The notes under the pieces were generated by a model. It did no database searches and was not told the DNA's origin. It saw only the letters and a list, made by a program, of their open reading frames with translations. Positions 22,743 through 32,769 of a stretch of DNA of 64,000 nt are shown here, piece after piece. Each line of letters begins with the position of its first letter. Positions within the stretch are counted from its first letter, which is position 1. The stretch is taken from the NCBI RefSeq assembly GCF_023078275.1, contig NC_062975.1, positions 16,467,141 through 16,531,140 of the forward strand, read 5' to 3'. Source of the stretch: Leguminivora glycinivorella (Eukaryota; Arthropoda; Insecta; Lepidoptera; Tortricidae). Both the position numbers and the translations under genes were made by a program.

Positions 22743-25463
22743 TTTATTGTCATTTAGCAGAAAAATGACCGGATTAATGCTAAGTGTAAGGCCTAGTGTA
22801 TGCTCAATGCTCATATTGGCCTTGCAACGGGTCGGAACGTGCGGCGTTGACATTTTGAACAGCGGACAATACAGTTTAATATACATTTAGAAAAGATAAT
22901 TTATAATGTGAGATACTTTTGGTGCATTGTTTCATGTTCTGCTAGTAAAATGTGGCTACATATAAATTAACATATCGATAATAATAATATCTGCATTCTG
23001 CTCGTCTGGTTCAGTTCGATTCATTTTTATATCGCTTCATGGTCACAATTGTCACAATAATCTCAACGGCATAGGTAGAGATAAGTAAGAAAAGTGGTTT
23101 TCAGTTTTTAGTGAGACAAAGTGCCATCCGCTCACTCGTGCGGCCATAAAACGCGCGATTTACAACTGTATCCGCGTGACGGACATACGAACTAGTTGTT
23201 CTGCCGGCATGAGGTGTAATTCAATTTAGAAGACATGAGACGCCCATTTCAGAACGTTCGTTTTGATCTTTCCACTATAACTTTATAACGTATTTAGGTG
23301 CTATAAAGAAATTGCTTTAATAGGACTTTACGCAACCGTTGTTTAATAGAGGTCTAAAAATGGAAGACGCCGGTATTGATAGACGTGGGAATCGTGGGAT
23401 AGAAAGTTAGCTAGAGAGACGTAAGCGTACAGCCGTATAGTTTGGCAAAATAAAAAGAGTTGAAGCCACTTTTTAATTTGTAATCTTTTTTGTTAGGCTC
23501 TCCGTTTTAGTAATGGTAGGACCTGCCTTGTTTCCAAAAGGCATGCTGTATGGATTACAGCCTGTATCTATTGTTAAATTTAGCTTATATTGTAGGTACA
23601 TTTCAAAGCCACGTTTTACGTTAATTTGTTTTAAAACAGTACTTATAATTATTCAAGCCATTATCTACTTACACCGATTGTTTAATTTAGTAACACAAAG
23701 CGGAGCGTCGTCAACTTTAAAGCTTTGTTGCGAGTTTCAAAACAACCACTTACCCACGGAGATTATGCAACTTCGGGCTCACCTTGCAACTTGCCTATTA
23801 TCTAGGATGTAACATGTAAAACTGTTGAAAACCCAAAATAGTTTGTAACTGTTATAAATACATCACATTAAAAAAGGAATGAAAAAATTATCAAGTTACA
23901 AATTCAAACGGAATTTAGTTAAATACTTACATTACAGTTTTAGGCTGAACTTTCGGACATGATCACAGAATTAGATTTAGAGAGAAGAAACAAGTTCATC
24001 TATTTGTATGGCGGCCGAGCGTATCATATTTTGTATTGAAGTTGTTACTTGCATGACATCGATTGATGATAGCGTACCTACAATTAAATAATGAAGGTCA
24101 AGCGCGGGTAGTTCGCAAAACGCGCAACTAGACGATGTTGATACAACTCCCCGCCATCGCCAGTCTGCGGCGGTTGTAATACTTGCAATGTTACGTTGAA
24201 CTTCGGGGCAAATGTTCATCTCAAGTCATCTTCGATTCAGCCCCGTTTAAGTTTAAAGCTTGGGTGAAAATCGTGAAAGTTTGAATAAAAACACACATTA
24301 TGAGGAATCATTCTTTGGATTGGATTGGATGGATTGGATGATAGGAGGTCTAGATACCTATTTAACCTATTTTTGTACCTACATGCACCTGTATTTGTTA
24401 ACCTATATGAGTAAGTTCTGAATGGTCTGAGACGGAAACAAGGCTTTGTCCTCCCTAACGAGAACTGAAATTGCACACCGTTACGACTACGAGACATGCT
24501 TTTGAGAGATAGGTTACTAGGAGCTAACGCAAAATTGTAGTTTGAATATTGAGTTGTATTATTTCAAGAATCAAACCTTTTAATAAGTCTGCTCCTGACT
24601 CAAAACTGCTCCTCAAAATATCTATGTGTGATTTCTAATTTGCGTATTTTATACACATTTTTTTCTAAGGATTTTTGTTTGTGATAAGTAACGTCAAATT
24701 ACAACGAGAACAGCGTACAACGGTTATTGATTGATTTTATAAAAGTTTTTATGTTTGAATTATTTCTGTTAGGTATTAAAAACGCGGGCAAGCGTGCGTC
24801 CACACTATACAGCATCGACTTAGGATTAGGACACTGGTATGAGCTTCAATTATTTGACAAGTACGCCGCGCGTAACGCCCGCTGCACTCCTAATGAGCAT
24901 GCACACCGACCTTACACATACATATTTACTTTATAATAGCAATTACCATTCGTATCGAACACTCGAATTAGATTGTTCGATATTTACCTTAACCCTTAGG
25001 TATCAAATGTATTCCAGCCAAAACAAGTCCGTTAATAAAAATATAATGGCAAATCAAATAAACATTCCACCTGTTTATTCGCACTTGAGGTGTTTTACGG
25101 CATATTTTATTATTACAATGATATTTATGACGGCAGACGGCTGAATAAACCCCCTAATGCTGGGAATTGAGCCCAAATGAAAAACTCGCGGTACGGTCGA
25201 AGATAGCGCGAGTTGGAGAGAACAGCTACTTTATTATTTATCAAAATAACTTCATAGTAAAATATAGTTTTTAACAACTGCGAAACTAGGATCTAGAAAG
25301 TTAATAATGACATATTACTTAGTCCGAAAATGTGATCAGAAACTACGCTGTTACAAGTGTTCGGTTTCCTCAATACACAGTTTATTTACAGTGTTTTTTT
25401 TTAAGTGCAACAGTATGGGGAAATCGGAAACTATAGAAGATACAGGAAAACTGTCTAAGGAAA
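22743..25463. other. Non-coding stretch upstream of the Gypsy element
   Basis: No recognisable gene. At 23010-23045 'tcagttc' and 'ggtca' sit about 28 bp apart, which superficially resembles an arthropod Inr plus downstream element. Frames of 68-101 codons show no domain. Confidence 0.4.
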
Positions 25464-25598
25464 TGTTGTATATGCATGCATAGGTATAGATAAGTACGCG
25501 CGGTGGCTGCGCCCACCCTGTTACCAATATAATAAAGCAGTTCGCTAATGGCTACCTGTCGTTTCACTCGTGTGCCTTCCCGACCCATATATCTATCA
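25464..25598 (+). repeat. Gypsy 5' LTR
   Basis: 135 bp, beginning TGTTG and ending ATCA, identical by eye to 29885-30019. It contains AATAAA (25529-25534) as a polyadenylation signal. At this length it is short for a Gypsy LTR. Confidence 0.93.
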
Positions 25599-25599
25599 G

Positions 25600-25617
25600 T
25601 GGCGACGATTCGATAAT
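25600..25617 (+). promoter_or_regulatory. Primer-binding site of the Gypsy element
   Basis: 'tggcgacgattcgataat' starts one base after the LTR. The TGG matches the CCA end of a tRNA, as expected for minus-strand cDNA priming. The tRNA species was not determined. Confidence 0.75.
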
Positions 25618-25651
25618 TACCTCACGTGTTAAACGCCGTGTACCGTGTATC

Positions 25652-26818
25652 ATGGCAACTTCAAACTCGGTTGGCTTGTTTTCAAGTTTTAATCATCAAC
25701 AGCAAGAATGGCTTACGTACAAAAATAGGCTAGAACAGTGGTTCATCGCAAACAACATCGATCAAGCAAGCGACAAAGCGGGTGTGAGAAGGCGCGCCAT
25801 CTTGTTAAGTGCGCTTACGGAAAGTACCTATCAATTAGCAAGTAATCTTGCACTGCCTGATGTTCTTGAAACTAAAAGTTATAGTGAAGTGGTGGAGTTG
25901 TTGGATGCGCATTTTACTCCGAAGCGCTGCGTCTTCGCGGAGCGTTATCACTTCCATTCGGCTACGCAGAAGGTAGGCGAAACTTCGGCGCAGTGGGCCG
26001 CGCGGCTGCGCGGGCTCGCGGCGTATTGCCAGTTCAAGAACATTGAGGAGGCGCTTTTGGACAGATTCATCATGGGCATGCAGTCTGGAAAAGAGCGTGA
26101 AAAATTGTTTTCGAAGGAGCTCGGCGAACTCACCCTAGCGAAAGCAATAGACATCGCTGAAAGTGTGCGGTGCGCGCGCGCCGCAGCCAGCGCGACCTTG
26201 GCGGCCGCCGCGACGGCGGCGGTGCCCGGCGCTGAGAGCCTGTTAAAAATCGGCGAAACTACGGCGGGTCGCGGGAATAAGTGTTCTGTGTGCGGTCTAA
26301 GTAGTCATAAAGCTGAAAACTGTCGTTACGTAAATTACAAGTGCAAAAGGTGTAAAAAAAAGGGTCATTTACGTAAGATGTGTAACCTCAAATACGTTGA
26401 GTCGGAGGAGGTGAGCGAAGATGATGATGGTAAGTTTTTTAATATCCGTTCGGTGAAGGGTGAACCAATGTTAGAAACAGTAATTATTAACGGGTTATCG
26501 ATAGAATGTGAGATAGACACCGGCTCCCCGATTACCGCCATTTCACAAAAAACTTACGAGTCTTTGTTTAAGGAAGTGCCATTATCCCCTAGTAACAAGA
26601 GGTTTACCGGTTATAATAAAACTCCGATACCAAGTACGGGATTTATACAATTACCGGTCACGTACATGGGCAAGACTTTTATTCTTGATGTACACGTCAT
26701 ACCTAAAGGGGTCCGGTCATCCTTGGGAGAAATTTCATTTCCAAATTTAAGTTGGAGCTCACGCCTATTCTCTATTGTACAAAAACAAAGTCTGAAACTG
26801 ACGAGGCGAGTGACTTGA
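25652..26818 (+). CDS. Gypsy Gag and aspartic protease
   Basis: 388 codons from the first ATG after the primer-binding site. Residues 10-170 are the Gag capsid-like region (WxxYxxRLEQWF near 20-31, KRCVFAERYHF near 91-101). Two CCHC zinc knuckles follow (C211 to C224 and C231 to C244, both CX2CX4HX4C), which would bind the element's RNA. An acidic linker leads to the retropepsin motif DTG (289-291), which would process the polyprotein. An Ala-rich insert (about 176-191) is unusually GC-rich. The last 20 or so residues are out of frame: the protein slips near 26725-26740, and the pol frame continues in the +1 register from 26752. Similar elements carry gag and pol in one frame, so I read this as a mutation or assembly error, though a programmed shift cannot be excluded. 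Confidence 0.92.
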   Translation: MATSNSVGLFSSFNHQQQEWLTYKNRLEQWFIANNIDQASDKAGVRRRAILLSALTESTYQLASNLALPDVLETKSYSEVVELLDAHFTPKRCVFAERYHFHSATQKVGETSAQWAARLRGLAAYCQFKNIEEALLDRFIMGMQSGKEREKLFSKELGELTLAKAIDIAESVRCARAAASATLAAAATAAVPGAESLLKIGETTAGRGNKCSVCGLSSHKAENCRYVNYKCKRCKKKGHLRKMCNLKYVESEEVSEDDDGKFFNIRSVKGEPMLETVIINGLSIECEIDTGSPITAISQKTYESLFKEVPLSPSNKRFTGYNKTPIPSTGFIQLPVTYMGKTFILDVHVIPKGVRSSLGEISFPNLSWSSRLFSIVQKQSLKLTRRVT

Positions 26819-28422
26819 TGTCGCGTTATCCAGAACTATTTTCGAATAAACTAGGTCGTTTCAAAACATATAAAATAAAATTAAAACTTAAGGAGGACGC
26901 TAAACCAGTTTTTTTCAAAGCCCGCCCCGTGGCATTTGCCTTAAAGGACAAAGTCGATAGTGAAATTAAACGGTTACAAAGTTTAGGTATTCTTGAGCAA
27001 ATTGAATATTCAGATTACGCGTCGCCTATTGTACCAGTGCTCAAACGCGACGGATCAGTTAGGATCTGTGCCGATTATTCTCAAACAATAAACAAACAAT
27101 TACTGATTGAGAAATATCCCCTGCCTACCATTGAAGAACTTTTTTCGAAATTACACGGGGGGGTACAGTTCACGAAGCTAGATATGTCCATGGCGTATAA
27201 TCAATTTGAAATCGACGACCCCGATAATATCACGTGTATCAACACCAATCGGGGGTTATTTAAATATCGCCGCTTAATTTTTGGGCTCTCTAGCGCCCCA
27301 GCGGTTTTTCAACGCGCCCTAAATAATATTCTTGCCGATTTAGAGGGAGTATTATGCTTCCTGGATGACGTGCTCATCACGGGCCGGAGTAGGGAGGAGC
27401 ACGTGGCGCGCCTGCACCAGGTGCTGCAGCGGTTCAGAGACGCGGGGCTGACGCTTCAGAAGGAAAAGTGTTCTTTTTTCCAGAATGAAATAACGTATCT
27501 AGGCCACGTTATTAACAAAGATGGTATAAGCACATCTAAAACCAAGGTCAAAGCTATAGTCGAGGCACCTGTCCCTAAAAACATAAATCAACTTCAATCA
27601 TTTCTAGGGTTGATCAATTATTATAGGAACTTTGTGCCCCGAGCTTCTACCATCTTGAGTCCACTTTACGATCTTTTAAAAAAAGATGTAAGGTGGGAGT
27701 GGAAACCAGAACACGAAAAGGCTTTTACGGAAATTAAGAAAAAGTTAGCGTCAGATCAAGTCCTTGCACATTATAATCCGGACGCTAAACTTATTCTTAC
27801 TTGTGATGCGTCTCCCCAAGGTCTTGGCGCAGTTTTATCCCAAATTGAGCCAGACGGATCTGAACGCCCCATTTCTTTTGCTTCCCGAACGTTAAATGCC
27901 GCAGAAAAAAAATACGCGCAAATACAAAAGGAAGCAACAAGTTTGATATTCGGAATAAAAAAATATCATCAATATTTATATGCACGTGCGGAACCATTCA
28001 TTTTACGCACCGATCACCAACCATTGTTATCTATATTCGGACCGCATCGAGGAATACCAGAGATAACAGCAAACAGACTGCAAAGATATGCAATATTCTT
28101 ATCTGCATATAATTACGTAATAGAATATGTACGTAGTGCCAATAATTGCGCCGATTTCTTATCTCGCGCGTCATTACCGGATGAGCCAGCCGCCCGCGCG
28201 GGGGTCGCGGGGGCTGACAATGCTACATATGTAAACTTCGTATTAGAGGGCAGTTGTTTGCCTATTACTTTAGATCGGTTAAAGCAGGAGACGCATAATG
28301 ATGCGACTCTAAAAAAGTTGTTTACTTCGTGCAGAACGGCTGGCCGCGCAAAACTAGTGATAACGATATTAAGGCTTACCATCAATGTAGATTTCAGCTA
28401 TCGGTTGAAAATGGTGTCTTAA
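26752..28422 (+). CDS. Gypsy reverse transcriptase and RNase H
   Basis: 556 codons; the ATG is simply the first in frame after the shift. RT motifs are seen in order: SPIVPVLKRDGS (91-102), the catalytic Asp in KLDMSMAYNQF (D144), FGLSSAPAVFQR (178-189) and the active-site FLDD (203-206). RNase H has LTCDAS (D352), QKEA (E394), RTDH (D421) and CADFL (D468), so all four expected acidic residues are present. The enzyme would copy the element's RNA into DNA inside the particle. The frame leaves pol at an A6 run (28311-28316), after which RNase H-integrase linker sequence continues in another register. The 20 or so residues past that point are spurious. Confidence 0.93.
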   Translation: MELTPILYCTKTKSETDEASDLMSRYPELFSNKLGRFKTYKIKLKLKEDAKPVFFKARPVAFALKDKVDSEIKRLQSLGILEQIEYSDYASPIVPVLKRDGSVRICADYSQTINKQLLIEKYPLPTIEELFSKLHGGVQFTKLDMSMAYNQFEIDDPDNITCINTNRGLFKYRRLIFGLSSAPAVFQRALNNILADLEGVLCFLDDVLITGRSREEHVARLHQVLQRFRDAGLTLQKEKCSFFQNEITYLGHVINKDGISTSKTKVKAIVEAPVPKNINQLQSFLGLINYYRNFVPRASTILSPLYDLLKKDVRWEWKPEHEKAFTEIKKKLASDQVLAHYNPDAKLILTCDASPQGLGAVLSQIEPDGSERPISFASRTLNAAEKKYAQIQKEATSLIFGIKKYHQYLYARAEPFILRTDHQPLLSIFGPHRGIPEITANRLQRYAIFLSAYNYVIEYVRSANNCADFLSRASLPDEPAARAGVAGADNATYVNFVLEGSCLPITLDRLKQETHNDATLKKLFTSCRTAGRAKLVITILRLTINVDFSYRLKMVS

Positions 28423-29111
28423 TGAGAGGCCATAAGGTCGTTATTCCTTTGAGCCTACAAAGTCAGGTGCTGGCAGAGTTACACGACGCACATTTAGGTA
28501 TCGTTAAGAGTAAAGCGGAGGCGCGTTCGCGGCTGTGGTTCCCAGGCATTGATGCCGCCATCGAGAACCTGATCGGGGCCTGCGAGGTTTGCACTCGGTT
28601 GCGGCCAACTCCCCCGCGCGTCCCACTTGCACCATGGAAAATTCCAGCACATGTATTTCAAAGAATACACATGGACTTTTTGGGCCCTATTAATGAACAT
28701 TGGTACTTAGTCATAGTCGACGCTTACAGTAAATGGGTAGAATGCTATGATATGAAAAGCAATTCGTCATCAATCAATGTAGTTGATAAACTGTACGAAT
28801 TCATGCCTAGGTACGGTATCCCTTGTACAGTAGTCAGTGATAACGGCACTTCTTTTGTAAGTCAATACTTTGAAGAATTTTGTGTTTTAAATGGCATACA
28901 ACATCTAACATCACCGGTTTATCATCCATCCAGTAACGAATTCGCGGAGGCATATATTAAGGTGATTAAAAAGGGCCTAAAAGCCGCACTTATGTCAAAC
29001 GCGAAAGGTAAAAGTGTTAATAACCAATTGTTAAAATACCTATTTCACTGTCTACAGGAATTCAAAACACACTACTACAGGGAAATCACCAGCACAGCTG
29101 GTATTTGGTAG
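28329..29111 (+). CDS. Gypsy integrase, zinc finger and catalytic core
   Basis: 260 codons of open frame; the real protein is continuous with RT, so the nominal start (a GTG) is not a true start. It shows the H-x2-H…C-x2-C zinc-binding N-domain (H52, H55, C85, C88) and the DDE core with D116 (HMDFLGP), D171 (VSDNGTSF) and E207 (FAEAYI). The enzyme inserts the cDNA into host DNA and makes the 5-bp duplication. Gypsy integrases usually have SNGQAER-like residues before the Glu; here the sequence is SNEFAEA, a deviation next to the catalytic Glu. The frame breaks near 29030-29050 and the integrase C-domain continues in frame 1. Confidence 0.9.
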   Translation: MQNGWPRKTSDNDIKAYHQCRFQLSVENGVLMRGHKVVIPLSLQSQVLAELHDAHLGIVKSKAEARSRLWFPGIDAAIENLIGACEVCTRLRPTPPRVPLAPWKIPAHVFQRIHMDFLGPINEHWYLVIVDAYSKWVECYDMKSNSSSINVVDKLYEFMPRYGIPCTVVSDNGTSFVSQYFEEFCVLNGIQHLTSPVYHPSSNEFAEAYIKVIKKGLKAALMSNAKGKSVNNQLLKYLFHCLQEFKTHYYREITSTAGIW

Positions 29112-29832
29112 ACAATTGAGATCACGATTAGATTTGTTACGTGTTACATCAGAAAAGTCATCATCATCAACTCCGCTCACCACATCTGACTCTTTTGTTC
29201 ACAATAAACAGTGCTCGCAGATTAAATATTACGGAGGAGTAAACAGATGTTCATTTATTACGAACGAGCCAGTTTTATATAAAAACTTTATAAATAAAAA
29301 TCGTTTCACTTGGATCCAAGGGACTATAATCAAAAAAGTAGGTCGTGTGCTTTATCTCATAAAGGACAACAAAACAAACAAAATAGTGAAAAGACACATA
29401 AATCAAATTATTAAATATAAGGGCCAAGTCACACCGACAGCCGTGAGTCATCCCGAGTCCAGTCAAACACCGGCTGGAGACAGCGAGTTATCACCTCCTG
29501 ACTTACCTCCCATTTTTGATTCCGGCCCACAGGCCGCCTTACCATCAATGGCACCGCCCGACATTTCAGCCGATGAATCAGAGGCAATGACCAGGCAATC
29601 CCCGTCTCACCAGCCTACAGGCCTCAATGTCGAAGAGGAACTGACGGTGGAGGAGGAAGATACGACGCCTACAGAGAAGGAGTCAGTAGCTGCGGCAAGC
29701 CCGGCTACCGTGCCTGCGCCGGCGCTCGCCGCCGACCGCGCGGCGCCGGACAACGCGCCTCCCGGGACCGCGGACTCGTCCACGAGACTCAGACGTGCTC
29801 GACCGCGTTTTGATTATAAACAATATTTTTAG
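29035..29832 (+). CDS. Gypsy integrase C-terminal region and proline-rich tail
   Basis: The frame is open from 29035, after a stop at 29032-29034. The first ATG-type start (29116) is not meaningful, because sequence homologous to the end of the integrase core (…AQLVFGRQLRSR…) lies upstream of it. A GPY/F-like module follows (…GTIIKKVGRVLYLI…), which in Gypsy integrases helps multimerise the enzyme and choose targets. The last 120 or so residues are Pro, Ala, Glu and Ser-rich and of low complexity, and end with TRLRRARPRFDYKQYF just before the purine tract. Partner of the preceding CDS across a frameshift. Confidence 0.85.
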   Translation, partial: NTYFTVYRNSKHTTTGKSPAQLVFGRQLRSRLDLLRVTSEKSSSSTPLTTSDSFVHNKQCSQIKYYGGVNRCSFITNEPVLYKNFINKNRFTWIQGTIIKKVGRVLYLIKDNKTNKIVKRHINQIIKYKGQVTPTAVSHPESSQTPAGDSELSPPDLPPIFDSGPQAALPSMAPPDISADESEAMTRQSPSHQPTGLNVEEELTVEEEDTTPTEKESVAAASPATVPAPALAADRAAPDNAPPGTADSSTRLRRARPRFDYKQYF

Positions 29833-29872
29833 AATAATAATGATGTTAGTTTTAGGTTAGAGTAAGGAACTA

Positions 29873-29884
29873 TGGGGAAGGGAT
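29873..29884 (+). promoter_or_regulatory. Polypurine tract of the Gypsy element
   Basis: A purine-rich run (ggggaaggga and neighbours) lies directly before the 3' LTR. It would prime plus-strand DNA synthesis. Confidence 0.75.
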
Positions 29885-30019
29885 TGTTGTATATGCATGC
29901 ATAGGTATAGATAAGTACGCGCGGTGGCTGCGCCCACCCTGTTACCAATATAATAAAGCAGTTCGCTAATGGCTACCTGTCGTTTCACTCGTGTGCCTTC
30001 CCGACCCATATATCTATCA
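29885..30019 (+). repeat. Gypsy 3' LTR
   Basis: 135 bp, identical by eye to the 5' LTR; followed by the 'ggaaa' target duplication. Confidence 0.93.
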
Positions 30020-30024
30020 GGAAA

Positions 30025-30525
30025 CATTAGGTATTTTTTTGGGAAAACAATTTTGATGTAGTCAATATTTTGATCAAGTGTGAGTTGATGATTTATTGAA
30101 ATATATTTAATGTCAATTTCATTCATTATGCAGGGAAGAAAAAATTAACAATTATAAATAAAATTAGAACTAAACTACTAACTAAATCCATCAGCTGCAG
30201 CAGCGACGATCCGGAGCGGGGGTCGAAAATGGGAAGAAAATGACAACTGAGATTGTATGGATTATGTAATGTAAATTGTATAATGTACATTCTTATCATG
30301 TGAAATGTCTTAATACTAATGTACTTAAGTTTAAATTATTGTATACTTACTTATAAAAACTGACGTGTAAAATATCATATTTTACCAATAAACAATCTGA
30401 ATCTGAATCTGATTAATCAGTTGTTCCCTATCCTGAAGGTTGGCGAAGTCTGAATACGAACGTTACCTCAACATACCTCAAAATATTTGAAAGTTTCCCT
30501 TAACCCCTAAGAAAACTATTTTCAT
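30025..30525. other. Non-coding stretch, possible retroelement 3' end
   Basis: Around 30388-30412 'aataaacaatctgaatc' runs into CTGAAT units, which looks like a polyadenylation signal plus simple tail of an old retroelement. No frame supported. Confidence 0.4.
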
Positions 30526-30526
30526 G

Positions 30527-30575
30527 ACCCCTTTATGGGAAGGCGTGATTGTATGTATGTATGTATGTTGAATGG
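30527..30575 (+). repeat. Retroelement 3' end with TGTA tail
   Basis: 'cccctttatggga', then 'ggcgtgattgtatgtatg' and a TGTA array. The same combination occurs at 52453-52492, which suggests a shared 3' end with a simple-repeat tail. Confidence 0.5.
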
Positions 30576-32194
30576 AAGTGAAGCGACCGTTTCTCGAAGG
30601 GCTGTGTCCCAGCGCCTTCAAGGGCCGGGTAATTCTCGCCATGACTTGTGACTGACATTTGCATGCCCAAATTTAATTTAGCCACCTGCCCCGCCCGTGA
30701 TGCATAAAACATTACGTACTCCGTGCACATCCATCTACCCAAACTTTTGTATTTTAATGAGGAATATCTCCCTATAGGGTAAATATTTTTTTGGTGACGA
30801 CCTTTTTTAATTAAAGAAGGCTTTAATTTTACGCGTTTCGCATATTAATGCTGGAGATCATGTCGAGTTAAATTGGCGTTGTGGCCTGAATTACTAGTGG
30901 GATGCTGATAGCCTCTGGGACACTGAGAATAATGGTAAATGTTTTATATAACTTTTTACTCCATCAAAGTGTATTACGAATAAAAAATACTGACAATTAT
31001 TTAATCTTACTTTTGTGTTATTGGAGTACAAAAACATCGTTTCAAAATACTTATTTAATTTCATGATTCCCCTCGTTCATACATAATATATACTTATACA
31101 ACTAACTATTTACTTATGTCTTTACAATCAAATATACGAGTACGATACTACACAAACGCCACTTTATAATTGGGTATCAACTACAAAAAGAAAAATTGTA
31201 CTTATACAATGATTTTCAATTATTAAAAGTAACTTCTTCGCCCCTTATCTTTTTAGTTTACTAAAAAAGTCCCTACTTTTCAATATAAGAAAATAAACAA
31301 AGTGTCGCCTAACCCGTCACCTTAAAGTAACTGAGGAATCATAAATAAATCGAATGATTTTCTATATTTATTTATTCATAACATATGATCAAGTCTCTTT
31401 CAGCAACAGCGTGGCCGTTACTATCACATTAAACACCAAAATGTTGAATCCTGTGTAATTTTCTCTTCAAATTTTACCTTCAATCCAAACAATAAACCAC
31501 CACTAGGTGTCACTCAATGTCACGATGCGTCACCACGGCTCATCGCCTCGCGTCACGCGGTCGCGTAAGCACCAAAACTAACACAAATAGGCAAAGAGGC
31601 ATTGTCCGAAACGTAACACAAATATTGTGACATTTGTCTCACGTTGAAGCATGACGTTAATATGAGCAGTATTTGCGCAAATATTTTGAAAATAAATGTT
31701 TTTACTATTATTAATTAAATATTGCATAGTTTTCGGAAATAATTTAATCAATGCAGCTTTTGAGTTTATTTGCAGACCGAAGACACCATTTTTGGTCATT
31801 GAATAGAACAATGCGAGAATAACGTAAAATCAGTAAAAATACATTTATGTTTCATATTAAAGGCGGTTCGATTCCCAGGCAAGTAAGTACTTTTTGAGAA
31901 TCTTTGAATGCAGAACTTAAAAAAAAAGAGAGACCTCCGGCGATTAGAGGGCTGGCCAGTATTTCGCGCAACGAATTAGTATCGCCATACAGCGTGGAAA
32001 TGCTGCCTGCCTTCTGGGCACCTTGCCCATTGACGGCGATTAGGGCCAATTTGTCTATTTATAAGTAGGTTAATTAGGTATTTGGTTTTAAGTAGTTTTA
32101 TTATGTTATTATTTTTCTTTATAACTTTAAAAATAAGTATTTTTTAAGCCAAATAAATTACTCGTATCTACGATAGTTACGGTAAGTACTTTCC
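30576..32194. other. Non-coding stretch
   Basis: No recognisable gene or structured repeat. Minus frames of 65-77 codons at 31578 and 31852 have no domain signature. Confidence 0.4.
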
Positions 32195-32325
32195 CTTTTT
32201 GTCTCATAGTCGTGGGACGTCCTGTATATCGTTATCTGAGTGCCCACAACACAAGCCTTTTTGTGTTTAGGCTGTCCGTCTGTGTAATAATGTCCTACAA
32301 TATTTACAAGAACAATATCGAAATA
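32195..32325 (+). mobile_element. SINE 3' fragment, plus strand
   Basis: 'tatatcgttatctgagtgcc', 'cacaacacaagcct' and 'aataatgtcctacaatattt' follow the body and tail of the SINE family at 1179-1440. It is headless. It is preceded by 'gtgggacgtcctgtat', shared in part with 21980. Confidence 0.5.
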
Positions 32326-32639
32326 TAGTTGAGTGACTTTACCGTAAGTCGAATTGTCTCCCCGCCGTGGGTATCCCATCGGCTGGCATAACACGATCCA
32401 CAAATAAGCGCCATATCGCTAAACTAACGTTTACTTAGCATACACTAGCTTCATCTAATTTTAGAACACGATATAAGTACCTACTAGCAAACTGTCGCTA
32501 CAGGCAATTGTATGAAGATTACTGCTTGAAGGGGTTTGAACGGGTTAAATTGTGTTTTCGAAGTAGTAGCTTAGCGGCCGATGATTTTACTAATTTTTAT
32601 TTCATAATGTCTGGGCGACCGAGCGAACGCTTGGTTCTA

Positions 32640-32765
32640 TTTTATTATATCACGTCTTTAGAAAAAACAAAAACTTTTTTTTTGGCCGGGATTTGAAACC
32701 CTGACACCTGCGATGTGCTTGCCAACATTAGACCGACCTCTTACAACTGAGCTACGCCCAACGGA
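32640..32765 (-). mobile_element. tRNA-like SINE head, minus strand
   Basis: On the minus strand 'gggcgtagctcagttgtaag' resembles a Pol III A box and 'gggtttcaaatccc' a B box, spaced as in a tRNA. The acceptor-stem halves do not pair well, so it is not a functional tRNA gene. It is followed downstream by an A-rich run. A different head from the SINEs at 1179 and 7525. Confidence 0.55.
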
Positions 32766-32769
32766 TGCG

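Larger units (their letters stand above)
25464..30019 (+). mobile_element. Structurally complete Ty3/Gypsy LTR retrotransposon
   Basis: A 4556-bp element with 5-bp target duplications 'ggaaa' (25459-25463 and 30020-30024), identical 135-bp LTRs, a primer-binding site just inside the left LTR, a purine tract before the right LTR, and the order Gag, protease, RT, RNase H, integrase. This order is diagnostic for Ty3/Gypsy. There is no env-like gene. Coding is interrupted by three frameshifts (about 26725-26740, 28311-28316 and 29030-29050). Identical LTRs mean insertion was recent. Confidence 0.95.

Noticed and set aside
22473..22886. 137-codon minus frame
   Set aside because: Generated by the GC-rich palindromic MITE; the sequence is low-complexity in several frames at once.
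32690..32765. Possible tRNA gene on the minus strand
   Set aside because: A- and B-box-like words are present but the acceptor stem does not pair and an A-rich run follows, as in a SINE.
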